Shown: positions 23,501 to 34,604 of the stretch, one piece after another | Layout of the letters: each line of letters opens with the position of its first letter | Numbering within the stretch: position 1 is the stretch's first letter | NCBI GenBank assembly: GCA_018350325.1 | Contig: JAEVLN010000008.1 | Location: forward strand, 3,057,794 to 3,121,793 | DNA: 64,000 nt | Direction: 5' to 3' | Source of the DNA: Globodera rostochiensis | Lineage: Eukaryota > Nematoda > Chromadorea > Rhabditida > Heteroderidae | Position numbers and translations under genes: made by a program | Notes under the pieces: model-generated | Seen by the model: the letters and a program-made list of their open reading frames with translations, nothing else | Database searches by the model: none | What the model was told of the DNA's origin: nothing

Positions 23501-25318
23501 GCAACACCGTCTCCACCGTCGTCTGCACATAGTCGGGAACACCGCTTTAAAATTGGGGGATTTTTTAGGGGTTTTTAACAAAGAAAAAATCGCGAAAATG
23601 TGATCATTCATTGATTGGCCAATTGCTGATCGGAGGACAAAATGTTTTTCAAATGAATGTTACACATTTGATCGGATTTTTTGTCTTCGATTTTTTTTCC
23701 TCAAAAAAACGTACACTTTTGTGTAAAATGTGGCGACTGGGAACATTCTGCCCTCGACGGAAATGATGGTGGCCGTATTTTTGTCCGGTTTCTGCTGGGG
23801 ATTGTCGTTGAGTTCAAAAAAGTCGCGAAATATCTGGAAAAAATCCCAAAATTTCCTAATTTAATAACGCAACAAAAAAAAAGATAAATTTTGGGTTGAA
23901 TGTTTCGGATTTGAAACAAAAGAATTTTTTTGTCTTTTTTTTACAATGCCAAAAATTGCGCAAATTTTGTTGCCTCGGCTTCGATGGTGGCAGAAGAAAT
24001 GATCACGCGAAGATCGTCTCGGATCGCGACAATTTTGCGCAGCAGGCCAATGATCAGATCGGTGTTCACCGATCGCTCGTGCGCCTCGTCGACGATGACG
24101 ACGGAGTAGGCCTGCAGCAACGGGTCGCTCATCAGCTCGCGCAACAGAATGCCGTCGGTTACAAACTGCGAGAATAGAGGGGGAAGTGGGCATGAACAGA
24201 CAAAAACGACTCTGATCACACAGCACTGATTAGATCAGCCGGATGCTCGTAACTCCAACCCAATGTCTGCTGGTATGATTGAGTGTAAAGCCCGCCCGGA
24301 CTAGAGAGGTGATCGATCGATCGATTGACATTTCAGACTCGACAATATCGATCGGTCTGGGACAATATCGATCGGTCTAGGACAACACAAGCGCGCACCT
24401 TTATACGACTTTGTGCCGAAATGCATTCATCAAAGCGGACCGCGTAGCCGACCGCGTCGCCCAGCCGGCACATCATTTCGTCCGCCACCCGACTCGCCAA
24501 GGAAATGGCCGCCACCCGACGGGGTTGGGTGATGCAAATTTGCTGTCCGCCCTCAGCCCAACCGAACTCGGCCAAATACTAACACAAAAAAAAAAGATAT
24601 TTATTAACAAAAAAAAAAATATCGGTGCGCGACGAATTAATCCCACTGATCAACGGAATGGGACACCAAAATGTTTTAGTTTTCGCAGAATTCGTCCAAT
24701 TAAATTACACTTCCAAACAAGAAAACGCTAATTTTTTAGGGGTTTCACGGCTTTTTTGTTGTCAAAGCCCAAAAAGCGACTGTTTACCTGTGGCAATTGC
24801 GTGCTTTTTCCTGAGCCGGTCTCACCTGAATGAATTTGATTTTTTAAACCATAATAAATATTGCATTTTTGAAAGCTAGTCAACAAATTTTTAAAATTGT
24901 CAATGTTGAGAAATTTTGGAAAAACTCGATTTTTACTTAAATTTTGCGAATCATTCAATTTCCAAACGACGCTTACCCACCACGATGACGGTCTGGAAGT
25001 GTTCGCATAAGTACAGCAAATGGTTGCGGCACTTCGCGATGGGCAGTCGTTGGCGTTGCTGCTGCACGGACATGGCCAAGTAGGGGTTGTGGCACACGAT
25101 GGATGCACTGCCAGCCGCCTCGTCCGCGCCCTCCAAGTTGAGCCGGTCACCCTCCACGATCATCGAGGCACGTTCGTCGTCTGCAATTCAAGAACGACAT
25201 CATTTTGAAGCAGTACATGCTTAGGGTTCTTTTCCAAATCACCGACCAACTGGACGAAGGAAAAACGATGGCCTTCCGCCGCCGCCCCCTCGGCGTTGTT
25301 GATAAGTGCGGCCGCCAT
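20581..25318 (-). CDS. DEAH-box RNA helicase, DHX35-like
   Basis: ATP-dependent RNA helicase of the spliceosome-associated DHX35 family, nuclear. On the minus strand it starts MAAALINNAEGAAAEGHRFS at 25318. An intron joins VQLV to DDERASMIVEGDRLNLEG, followed by HNPYLAMSVQQQRQRLPIAK. Motifs appear in order: Walker A GETGSGKSTQLPQ (about 24800), TQPRRVAAISLASRVADE (24500), DEAH box VDEAHERSVNTDLIIGLL with SAT (about 24000-24100), AFLTGQDEVERACDFL (23440), TTNIAETSVTIAG (22960), EQRAGRAGRVRPGK (22620). Then come the ratchet/OB regions (PLGLHMAELPLAPMHAKALI; HDRSLAWCQQNFLNYKALC; LLSGFFSQVP). The last exon, 20581-20655, ends AEGRIANLN after a basic KRRK. All helicase motifs are present. It lies about 230 bp downstream of TAF13 on the same strand. 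Confidence 0.92.
24305..24395. repeat. intronic GATC-rich tandem repeat
   Basis: Within a DHX35 intron the motif gacaatatcgatcggtct occurs twice in tandem about 22 bp apart. It is preceded by a gatcgatcgatcgatt run. Confidence 0.7.
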
Positions 25319-25544
25319 TTCGTTCCATTTTCCTTTTGTGTGTGTTTTTTTGCCAATAATTATAGGAAAAGGAATTAAATACATTAAAACAAATAAAAAT
25401 AAAATAAATATTCAGCAAAAATGATGCACTTTTAATGCATAAATTCGTCCAAAAAAATCAAATTTTGTAATGAAAATATTCGAAATGAAATGCAATTAAT
25501 CAAAAAAAAGGGTCAATCAAATCGTTCGTTCGCCCGCCCATCCG

Positions 25545-26423
25545 TCACAAATCCTTCGCGTCATCGAACGCCTTGCGCGCCTTCTTCAACTCCTCGCTGA
25601 GCGACAAAAGTTCCTTTACCCGTGTGAACTTTTTCTGATCCCTCCGAATTACTGAAAATGTTCAACAATTTGTTGTTGTTGTTGTTGTTGTACGGAGTCC
25701 AAATGTAACAAAAAAATTCGCTCAAAAATCGTTAATCATGGAAAAATGCAACTAGCACAGCGCCGTCAGGGTACTACTAAATAGTACACACCGGTGGTAG
25801 CCAGCCAAATTTTTGAGATTTTTTAAAGTCATCAAAATGCTTTTAACTGTGCCCTCTTCGACCGATTCGAAGTCCGGACTGTTTGTTCGTTTCAAAAAAC
25901 CCGATTTTTTAGATCAAAATGAATGTGTAAAAGGTACGGGGTTCGGAATCGTTCGAAACTGAAGGCAGACTTGGACTAAACTCCTAGAAACAAGCTTGGT
26001 CTACGTGTGTTTTCTATAAACCCCGTCGGGGGCACCCATTTTTCAATTCCCAAATTTAAACCACCCCCACCCCCCCCCCCCCACCGCCCAAGCCCCAAAC
26101 AGACGGTAATGGATGTCCTCCAGGTTGAGCCGGTTCGGCTTGCCCACCTCCAACGCCTTGCGACACACTTCCTTCACATATTCGACGACAATTTGTTCCA
26201 ACGCTTCCAGCGTGTCATCGTTTGGATTCTGAAAGTTCGAGAGTTTGTGCCTTCAGGCCTTGTAATATTCCCGCATTTGGCCACACACTTTTTCGTCCCC
26301 AAATCCGAAAAGCATTGAGCGCAACTCTTTGCGGAACAAATATTTGCGCTCCTCCGGCGTCTTCTTCTTCGCCTCCTCGTCCTCCTCCTCCTCCGAGTCG
26401 AAAAGGCACGATTCGTCGATCAT
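25545..26423 (-). CDS. transcription initiation factor TFIID subunit 13 (TAF13-like)
   Basis: Histone-fold subunit of TFIID, which pairs with TAF11 in RNA polymerase II promoter recognition. Read on the minus strand from the ATG at 26423 (MIDESCLFDSEEEEDEEAKK), an acidic N-terminus as in the family. The histone-fold follows: FRKELRSMLFGFGDE, then LEALEQIVVEYVKEVCRKAL and RLNLEDIHYR across two exons. After a roughly 450-nt intron (about 25652-26100), the last exon reads VIRRDQKKFTRVKELLSLSE and ARKAFDDAKDL, with its stop at 25545. Length and end match TAF13. A ttgaag acceptor-like site lies 12 nt before the ATG. DHX35 follows on the same strand. Confidence 0.9.
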
Positions 26424-27051
26424 TTTATCACCACTCTTCAAAAAACAATGATTTTTTTTTGTTTTTGTTGTTTTAATGCAAACAAAATAATGTGCTCAAG
26501 AACAACAAAATGTTTTATTGAAGAATATGTACGTTTTTTTGTTTGTTAGAATTCTTACAAAATTCTATGCATCACAAATTGAACTGTTTACATGGAAAGA
26601 ATAAATTTTTTGGTATAAATATGGAATTAATTGAATAATGTGTGAATGAATATCGAAAAAATTGAAAAGAAAAACAAACGAATTTTTGTGTAATGGCAAT
26701 TTCTTTAGGAATTACATATAAAAATGGAGATCGCCGACGGAGTGTGGGGATGGATCGCCGCCAAAATCTTTTTTTGACACCCCGAACACACGAAAAGCAC
26801 GCCGGTGGTGGTGGTGGTGGTATGGTAAAGCCGTGGAAAATAATTTTTAAAAATAAAAAGAAATTTCGAAATTCTTTGCCAATTCCAAAGCCCAGCCCGA
26901 ACTTCCAGATCGATGATCTCCAGTCAGTAGTAACAAAAAAAGGCTGGTTGTAAAAAATTGTCGGCATTGCCGGATTAAAAATTTTAAAAAGTGAATTCTT
27001 TCTTCAAATCGATCAAATCGGTCGTCGTCCTCCAAACCCAACCAATGTCAG
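26424..27051. other. AT-rich intergenic region
   Basis: Between the 5' side of TAF13 and the 3' end of the transaminase gene, both minus strand. It contains a short (GGT)n run near 26800. No gene was recognised. Confidence 0.5.
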
Positions 27052-30000
27052 TCATATGGCCTTCAATGCGTCGTCGAGCAAGGCCAATGCAATGTCCAAA
27101 TGGCGCTTTGTGAAGACCAACGCGGGTCGAAATCTGAGTGGAAAAAAGCCCTTTTAAGGACAGGAATTTTTCTTATTCCATTAATTTATGAGCCCTTTCT
27201 ATTGCATCAATTTAAAAATGGATTCCGGTCAATTAAAGAATATAATGATCCAATTAATCACAACAATTCTTCTTCCGAAGCTCCAAAAATCGTAAAACCA
27301 AAAGAAAATGTTTATGTACCGGACGGTGGCCTCTCCACAACCGCCGATGAGCAGCCCCATGGACATCGCTTTTTTCAGGAAGCCATCGCGGACGGCCGTG
27401 TTCGGCATGTCGAAAGAGCAAAGAGTGCCAAGTCCACGCGAGTTCATCACCTGACCAGCAGGAAATGCAATGATTACTAAGAGATCGAAAAAGAAAACAA
27501 CGCTAAGGCTGCGTTCTCCTCAGAACAGAAAGTAAATTTTTTTTCTTTGACCTTTGAAGTACGATTCAGAATTCTGATCCCCTTTTTCCTCCATTTTGTT
27601 GTCGTTTTTTATGCCATTATCAGACCAGGTTTGGGTGCCGACTTTCGAGCTCCTTCAGTCCGGCCAACAGTTTGGCACCGAGTTCGCCCGCCTTTGCCAC
27701 CAAATGTTCGCGTTTGATCACATCAACGACCCGTTCCAGCAACACCAGCTTGGTCGGCTCGCCCATCCACGTGTTGTAGATGCGGTAGGGCTAAAGCAAG
27801 AAGACGTACAAACAAAACAAAAAAATTTTAATTTGTTTTTGCAGTTTCTGCGCATTGGGAGCTTTTTTTGAATGGCATAAAAACGACAGACGGTCCAATC
27901 AATCAAAATCTATCTAGCCCAACCAAAAACTAAAATCAAAAAACATAATTTTGTCCACTTAAAATTGCTTATCCCATTTTTCTCAAGTAGCGCACCTCAT
28001 TTACTCGTAATTCGTCTCTGTAAAAGTATCCGCCAATAAGCGTCTTCTTGGAAAAGGTCACAAAATCGGGTGGCGCTGTAAATAATTTTTCCTTAAATTC
28101 ACAAAAAAAAATTTCCGATTTTGCACAGCTTTTGCCCCTCCCCGAAAAAATGCTATCCCCCGTCGTCGTCGTCGTCGTCGTCACAAACTCGGCAAATCCC
28201 ATTGCTCGTGGGCCCAAAATGTGCCACAAATGCCGCCGCCCGTTTGCACTTCGTCCACAATGAAATAGACGCCGTTGTCCTGACAAATGTTCTGCAAGCC
28301 TCGGAAGAAGCGGGCCGACCCGTGGTGATCGCCTGACGCAAATTGGGGAATATGTCAGAAGCTATTTATCAGAAAATTCAGTTTTTAACAAAAAAAGTCC
28401 CTTAAAGGGCGACACCCTCTGCCCCCACCCCCAAATATCAAACTCCAAAATAAAGCATAAATCACCAACCTCCTTCACATTGAATCGGTTCCACAATCAA
28501 TGCGGCAACATCGCGTCCCTCACTTTTGCTTGTGTCAATCAATTGGGAGACTTCGGCCAAACATCCTTCAAAAAACCCGAAAATTTTTGCGTTTGTTACG
28601 CTTAACTCGGAAAATTTTATGAAATCTTTAAAAAAATCCGTTTTAACCACACAATTTTCAACACATTTTTGAGCAGGAAACAATCAAATGTATTCATTTA
28701 ACGAGCGTACGTTCGTCCTGCTCCAAGTTGTACTGCTTGTTCTCGTCCAAAGGGTACAAATAGCGCGGGAAATTGGCAACGGGCCAATCAAATGCCTGAA
28801 ATTTTGTTGTGCTATATGGGTGAGCACTGGAAATTTAATATTTAAAAAATTTACAGAAAAAGACAAAAAAAATTACCGGAAAATCCACTTTATGGATTGC
28901 CTTCGATCTGCAATATTTAACCATTACAAATGAACAAAAAATGAGTGGGAGAACAACCAACCGAGTGATGCTCAACATGCAAAGCGATCGGCCGTGGAAT
29001 GAGCCGTTGAAACCTCAAAAAATAAACATTTTTGAATGACTGTAAATTAATCTTTAAAAAAAGAACAAAAAACTAAACACCCTCAATCCAAAGAAAACAT
29101 TAAGAAAAAGTGCTCAATTTTTCTTTTAAAAAAATTTCATCCAACGGCTAACCCTTCCCGCCGTATATAAAACCCATCCCTGCTCAGTGAAAATGCTCAT
29201 TTTTGCATAATAATTTTAAGAAAAAAAATCGCTACCAATTGTCAGGCGTAAAAAACGCGGCAAACACACCGAGAACGGCGAGGCTCGGCGTGCCCGGCGC
29301 CTCGTTGCGCATACAGCTCGACAATTGTTGTGCGGTCGGCACTGCGCCTCCGCGCAAGCGCGTCTGGTAGTGAATGAACGCCGTTTTGATGGCATTTTCG
29401 TTGGCCGACGTGCCGCAAAGCATTGTCTGCACGTGGGAAAGGCCGCGCGGTGCCACGCGCAGCAACGAATTGGCGATCAGATCAGCAAAATCGGTGCGCG
29501 GAAAAGCGCCGAGGGCGGGCCGACTCACCGCGGGAATCTGACAATGAAAATATGACGATGATTTAAAAAAGCGGAAAAAATTATCTCGAAAATCTCGTAT
29601 CGGTCTCGGGATCAAACTCACGGGTCTCGGTAATTTTAGGTCTCGATCACCACTATAAATAATTCTGTTTAGGAACAAAAAATTTTCAGACATTTCTTTT
29701 GTTTCGAAACAATGAATCGTTGTTCGTAGATTTTGTTTTTATGGTGAAAATTGCGTACAATCAGTCGCACATCGTTGGCCAACTGGATCAGTTCGGGATG
29801 GTTGTAGCCCAACGGAAGGGACGAAATTTGCGTAAACAAATCCTAAAAATAAAAAGTTGAAAAAAATATGCAATATCCCCAATTATTATTTATTATACAA
29901 GCAAAGTGTTGCCATCCGCGTCGACCATAAAATTGCCGAACGAACGCTCGTAGTCCACGAAGAAATTGATTGAAGTTGTTTGCTGAATTTATTTTAAATT

Positions 30001-30388
30001 TTTATGAAAAAAACGGCTAAACGACTCGTAAAGCATGTTAAATTTAATCAAGTCGGAAACCAAACTAATTTTTGAATTTAGAGCAATAAATAGAGACAAG
30101 ACGACAACCATCGATCCACCAAAAACTGTTGTTTTTCAAAGGAATTCTTTAAAAATTTGTCAAAATTTACAGGTACAGTCTTTGAAATTTTTCTCTCCTA
30201 AAACAAAAGGTGCAATTAATTTCAATCAGCAAATGAAAGCGGCCTACATGAACTTTCTCCATTTGGTCCTTCAGAATGTTCGACTTTGGCCCGGGGATTG
30301 GCGTCCGTACGGCGGGACCTTCGGGCTCGCGCGACGCCAAGGAGGCGAGCGAATGTGTGAGGCGGCGATTGGTTGGACATACTAACGG
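27052..30388 (-). CDS. gta-1: 4-aminobutyrate aminotransferase (GABA transaminase), mitochondrial
   Basis: PLP-dependent class III aminotransferase that converts GABA plus 2-oxoglutarate to succinate semialdehyde plus glutamate. Read on the minus strand: EGPAVRTPIPGPKSNILKDQ (about 30200-30340), FFVDYERSFGNFMVDADGNT, QISSLPLGYNHPELIQLAND, RPALGAFPRTDFADLIANSL, VQTMLCGTSANENAIKTAFI (29400), AALIVEPIQCEGGW (28500), IVDEVQTGG then GTFWAHEQWDLPSL (28200), PPDFVTFSKKTLIGGYFYRD with the PLP Lys (28050), PYRIYNTWMGEPTKLVLLER (27750), LGTLCSFDMPNTAV and GGCGEATVRY (27300). The end is LLDDALKAI with TGA at 27052. Its length fits. No in-frame ATG is visible in the first exon seen, so an upstream exon or mitochondrial targeting exon is missing. 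One intron near 28160 contains a (GAC)n microsatellite just after its donor. Confidence 0.9.
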
Positions 30389-31375
30389 CAGAAACAAATA
30401 ATAGGATTTTATTATTGGGCATCAGCAATCAATCAATGATATGCTGCTGATCAACACTACCGATCAGATACTACAATCCGCCAGTCCCAAGTCTGGAACT
30501 GAGGAGCAAAGAGGGAAATGCACCCGGTCAGGGATCAGCTCAACCAAAGCCAATTTTTATGTTTGAGAAAAGTGGTGAGAGCGCCAGTTTTTCTGTCTGA
30601 TTATGGTTAAATGGCCTTAAACATTTTTGAGCCAGCCCTTTCAGCAACGATACAAGCATGATTTTGACTCGATTTTCCGACAGGTTGTGGAAATTTTTTT
30701 TAGCGAGGCGAAGCTCGCAATCTCATGGAATTGTTTAAATGAGAAGAAATGTAATTGTATTTTTTATTCACCCAAACGGTACGAGGCCTCGGCGATAAGT
30801 GGCAGCCGCTGTTGTCTTGAAACGAGAGTGGAAATCATCATGTTTTAAGCTAAAGCCTTTCCAATTTTCTGAAATTTCTTTATTAAATCTTAAATAAATT
30901 TTGGAGAAGAATGTTTTGTTGCTGTTCTAGCGGGAAAAAATGATTTGAATGTGTTGGCGCAAAGTTCTTCGCGTGAAATAATTGTTTCAAAAAACGAGTA
31001 CTGAAAATCCAAAGTTTCAGAAGAAAAAATGTTTTTGTTTTGAAGGGGGAGAAATGCTGACTCTAGTCCGGTTTCTGCGATCAAATTTTTTTCGGGAGAT
31101 TCTCGAGCAATCAAATTTTTTACGCGAGATTCTCGATCTTTTTGCTTCCGTTATTTTTTCGCCGTTACAGTTTTTCCGTTAAAATAATGATGCCCACTAC
31201 GGCATTTCCCCCCCCCCCCCATGCGCTCCGAAAATGAACGTACGTAAACAAGAAAATTTTGGGAAAAACTTCATCGGACGAAAACCCAAGCCATTTCAAT
31301 GTGCATTGAATTTTCTGGACGCAAAAAATTGAATTTTGTATTCATCTTTATTTAAAAGCACACACATTGATTCAA
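30389..31375. other. long intergenic region
   Basis: Nearly 1 kb without a recognisable gene. It may include the missing 5' exon of the transaminase. The motif agattctcga occurs twice near 31095-31135, and a poly-C run lies at about 31208. Nothing else was supported. Confidence 0.5.
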
Positions 31376-31549
31376 GAGATCGAGACACATACATATACAT
31401 CAATAGGCTGGGTTATTGCATACATACAGCATTTATGGGGAAATGAGATCGTGTGTGATTCCAGAGATCGAGGCACATACATATACATCAATAGGCTGGG
31501 TTATAGCATACATACAGCATTTATGGGGAAATGAGATCGTATGTGTCTT
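31376..31549. repeat. two tandem copies of an 87-bp unit
   Basis: The unit starting agagatcgagacacatacat at 31376 is repeated from about 31463 with few changes. Both copies include catcaataggctgggtta and gcatttatggggaaatgaga. They lie just past the stop codon of the minus-strand repeat-protein gene and so may be part of its 3' UTR. Confidence 0.85.
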
Positions 31550-31589
31550 CACTGTGGTCGGGTCTCTGACTGCTTCAAACGCTTCAGTT

Positions 31590-32372
31590 CTAGTCTGCGG
31601 CCGGTTCAGACGCCTCGGGTTTGGGCTCTTCGGTGACTGCTCCAGCGTCCTCAGCTTTGGGCTCGTCAGTGCCTGCTCCAGCGTCCTCAGCTTTGGGCGC
31701 GTCAGTGCCTGCTCCAGCGTCCTCAGCTTTGGGCGCGTCAGTGCCTGCTCCAGCGTCCTCAGGTTTGGTCTCTTCAGTGACGGCTCCAGCGTCCTCAGCT
31801 TTGGGCGCGTCAGTGCCTGCTCCAGCGTCCTCAGGTTTGGTCTCTTCAGTGACGGCTCCAGCGTCCTCAGCTTTGGGCGCGTCAGTGCCTGCTCCAGCGT
31901 CCCCAGTTTTGGTCTCTTCAGTGACGGCTCCAGCGTCCTCAGCTTTGGGCGCGTCAGTGACTGCTCCAGCGTCCTCAGTTTTAGGCGGCTCTGGAACTGC
32001 TTGGACCGGCTCAGTCTTGGGCTTCTCTGGAGCTGCTTGGACCGGCGCAGTCTTGGGCTTCTCTGGAGCTGGTTTGGCCGCCTCAGCCTTGGGCTTCTCT
32101 GGAGCTGGTTTGACCGCCTCGGTCTTGGGCTTCTCTGGAGCTGGTTTGGCCGCCTCAGCCTTGGGCTTCTCTGGAGCTGGTTTGGCCGCCTCAGCCTTGG
32201 GCTTCTCTGGAGCTTTGACCGCATCCTTCTTCGCCGACTTCTCTTTGGCCGGCTCACCCTTCTTGCTCTTCTTCGTCGAATCTTTCCGGCTCTTCTTCTT
32301 GTCCTTGGATTTTCGCTTCTTCTTCTCTTCTTTTTCGGCGCGGGCCTTCGCTTCGTCTTCCTCCTTCGTCAT
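31590..32372 (-). CDS. Lys/Pro/Ala-rich repetitive protein of unknown function
   Basis: Single-exon minus-strand frame of 260 residues from the ATG at 32372. The first 50 residues are strongly basic (KKRKSKDKKKSRKDSTKKSK). The centre repeats a unit of the form PEKPKAEAAKPA about six times. The C-terminal part alternates EDAGAVTEETKP and EDAGAGTDAPKA blocks about ten times and ends in KPEASEPAAD. No signal peptide or known domain is seen. The charged Pro/Ala repeats suggest a disordered, possibly highly expressed structural or chromatin-associated protein, but no function can be assigned. It is transcribed away from the REEP-type gene across a shared promoter region with its own TATA box. Confidence 0.75.
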   Translation of the reverse strand: MTKEEDEAKARAEKEEKKKRKSKDKKKSRKDSTKKSKKGEPAKEKSAKKDAVKAPEKPKAEAAKPAPEKPKAEAAKPAPEKPKTEAVKPAPEKPKAEAAKPAPEKPKTAPVQAAPEKPKTEPVQAVPEPPKTEDAGAVTDAPKAEDAGAVTEETKTGDAGAGTDAPKAEDAGAVTEETKPEDAGAGTDAPKAEDAGAVTEETKPEDAGAGTDAPKAEDAGAGTDAPKAEDAGAGTDEPKAEDAGAVTEEPKPEASEPAAD

Positions 32373-32522
32373 TGTTTGTCGACTGAAATGTGAAAAAAAT
32401 GAAAGTATTGTTGTTAAGAAATCAAAAAAAAAAACTCACGCGATTGAAGTTGATGAGCACAGATGTCGTTTGAACGGAATCAGAAGTTGTCAAAACAGTA
32501 CATAAAGTGTGATTTTGCCCTC

Positions 32523-32530
32523 CTTTTATA
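32523..32530 (-). promoter_or_regulatory. TATA box for the minus-strand repeat-protein gene
   Basis: Minus-strand TATAAAAG about 150 bp upstream of the ATG at 32372. It is the same octamer as the plus-strand box 68 bp away. Confidence 0.65.
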
Positions 32531-32597
32531 GTAAGGGAAGTCTGGTTAAACAATCAAAGTTAACGATTTTGCTAAAATTCTAAACAGCAGCGGAAGG

Positions 32598-32605
32598 TAT
32601 AAAAG
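32598..32605 (+). promoter_or_regulatory. TATA box for the REEP-type gene
   Basis: Plus-strand TATAAAAG about 160 bp upstream of the ATG at 32766. A pyrimidine-rich initiator-like stretch (atttccagtcatctc) lies about 30 bp downstream. Confidence 0.65.
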
Positions 32606-32765
32606 AGCACTTTTAGCTACATGTCTCCTCATTTCCAGTCATCTCTAAATTGATAAGGTGACGTTCATTTTTTTTATTCCCTTTTAACAGTTTTACAATT
32701 TTCCCTTTTCAGCAGAGCACACAATCGAAGCCAAGCGAAGCAACCGAACACAGAAGACATTGAAG

Positions 32766-33882
32766 ATGGCAGACGAACCAACGACACCGAAAACGGAGGA
32801 AGCAACGGACAAAGCGGACGAACCGGCGGCCAAAGCGGACGAACCGGCGGCCAAAGCGGACGAACCAGCAGCCAAAGCGGACGAACCGGCGGCCAAAGCG
32901 GACGAACCGGCGGCCAAAGCGGACGAACCGGCGGCCAAACCAGACGAGCCCGTGGAGAAAGTGGACGAACCGGCGGCCAAACCAGACGAGCCCGTGGAGA
33001 AAGTGGACGAACCGGCGGCCAAACCAGACGAGCCCGCGGAGAAAGTGGAGGAATCGGTGGAGAAGATGGATGGCTCATCGTCGAAGGGAGACGAATCTTC
33101 AGTTACATCGGGTGGACAATCGTCGCAGACGGGCCAATCTTCAACGACGTCGGATGAATCGCCCGTGAAGAAGGAAGTAGCAGAAAAGAAGACGGATGCA
33201 TCTAAAGCGAAGAAAGCCGAATCGTCGTCATCTGCTGTTCGTGGAGTGCGTCCTCAGAAGCGTGAAGTCCCGATCAAGAGCCTCAAGGACGTCCGCCCGG
33301 TGCTGCAGGAAGCACTCAAACAGTTGAAGCATCCGCTGATCAAGAAACTGGAGGCGCAGACCGGCATGAAGCGCGAAATGGTGAGCAATTTTTTGGGCGT
33401 CGCATTTTGTCGTTCATCTGAAACTTTTCAGCTTTTCTACATCGCATGCGGTCTCATCGCGTTCTTCTTGATGTTCGGCCCCTGCAACGAAGCGATCTGC
33501 AACCTGATCGGTTGGTAATTGTTGAGGAAAGAATGTACAATCATTTATCTTCACTGTTTCAGGCATCGTCTACCCGGCACATCAGAGTTTGATGGCAGTC
33601 CGCAGCAAGACCAAAGGTAGGCGGCTCTCATTGCATTCGTTTTGATTCAAAAATCGAATTATTTCAGCGGATGACACACAATGGCTGATGTATTGGTGCT
33701 CTTTCGCTCTGTTCTCCGTGTGCGACTTCGTCCTTACTCCGTTCGTTGGGCCGCTGTTCGTGCTTCTGAAGGTGACCTGCTTGCTGTACCTGGCTGTTCC
33801 CCAGACGTACGGCGCCCACAACATCTACGTGAGCTGTGTGGACCCGCTGATGGACCGGGTGGCAAAACGCATCAAAATCTGA
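32766..33882 (+). CDS. REEP/TB2-DP1-HVA22 family ER-shaping protein with a long acidic repeat N-terminus
   Basis: Four exons: 32766-33380, 33432-33510, 33563-33616 and 33668-33882. The C-terminal 135 residues form a TB2/DP1/HVA22 domain: DVRPVLQEALKQLKHPLIKK, hydrophobic LFYIACGLIAFFLMFG, GIVYPAHQSLMAVRSKTKAD, DTQWLMYWCSFALFSVCDFV, KVTCLLYLAVPQTYGAHNIY. Proteins with this domain (REEP5/6, yeast Yop1) insert hairpins that curve tubular ER membrane. Unusually, about 150 residues precede it. They start with six KADEPAA heptads, continue with 14-residue KPDEPVEKVDEPAA units, and end in a Ser/Thr/Lys-rich linker. This N-terminus is not typical of REEP5/6 and is likely disordered and cytosolic. The gene is divergent from the Lys/Pro/Ala repeat gene. 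Confidence 0.88.
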
Positions 33883-34604
33883 TGTGATCGGTCGGTGTCG
33901 GCTGGTGGTTAAGAAGGAAACATCCCATTGATCATAATTAGGTTAGGTTCTCCGCGAAATGTAAAAGTGATAATATTCTATATGTTCGTTGTACCATAAG
34001 TTACATAATTGATTGTGCTCTTGTTGTTGCCATTTATTCTGTCTCTATTGTATGTATGGCTCACATTTCATGTTCGGTTGTACCCGTATAAATATGTCTT
34101 CCACCGGAATGAAGGATTTTTCTTTTCCTTAGCAAAAAGGAACATTTCCCAGTGTCCTCCCCTCGCCGACGAAAAAAATTGGCAAAGTTTTCGTTTTCGA
34201 CAATTTATTTATCAATATTTTTCAAGCCAATGCAACCCAAAAAGCATGAATTCGATAATTATTTGCATAACAGTTGGTAATTGGGTGCATGAAGGTTCTT
34301 AAATCTTTGTTTAATTTTTTTCTTTTTGGGGAGGGTGGGGAAGTTGGCATTATGTTTTTAAGGGGGTTTGCCGCACTTAAAAAATCCATCGATTGGTTTG
34401 GAACACGTAAACTCGTTGCAAATCCTCCAAAGAAAGAATTCGTTGTTCAAAAGGCCTTAATTTGGTCAAATGGACGATTACGTCTGTCTTTATTTGATAT
34501 TTGTTTTATATGTATCACCAAATGTTTTTCTTCATTGGGCGTGACCGGGAGAAACAATAACAACGAACGACAGTATTAGCAAATACCAAACATAAAATGA
34601 GAAT
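33883..34604. other. intergenic region
   Basis: AT-rich region between the 3' ends of the REEP-type gene (+) and the first MSP1-type copy (-). A short open frame occurs at 34270-34560 without recognisable similarity. No gene is called. Confidence 0.5.

Noticed and set aside
31416..32505. Long plus-strand open frames (up to 325 codons) opposite the Lys/Pro/Ala repeat gene
   Set aside because: They mirror the minus-strand tandem repeat. The minus-strand frame has a proper ATG, TATA box and biased charged composition, whereas the plus frames are repeat shadows.
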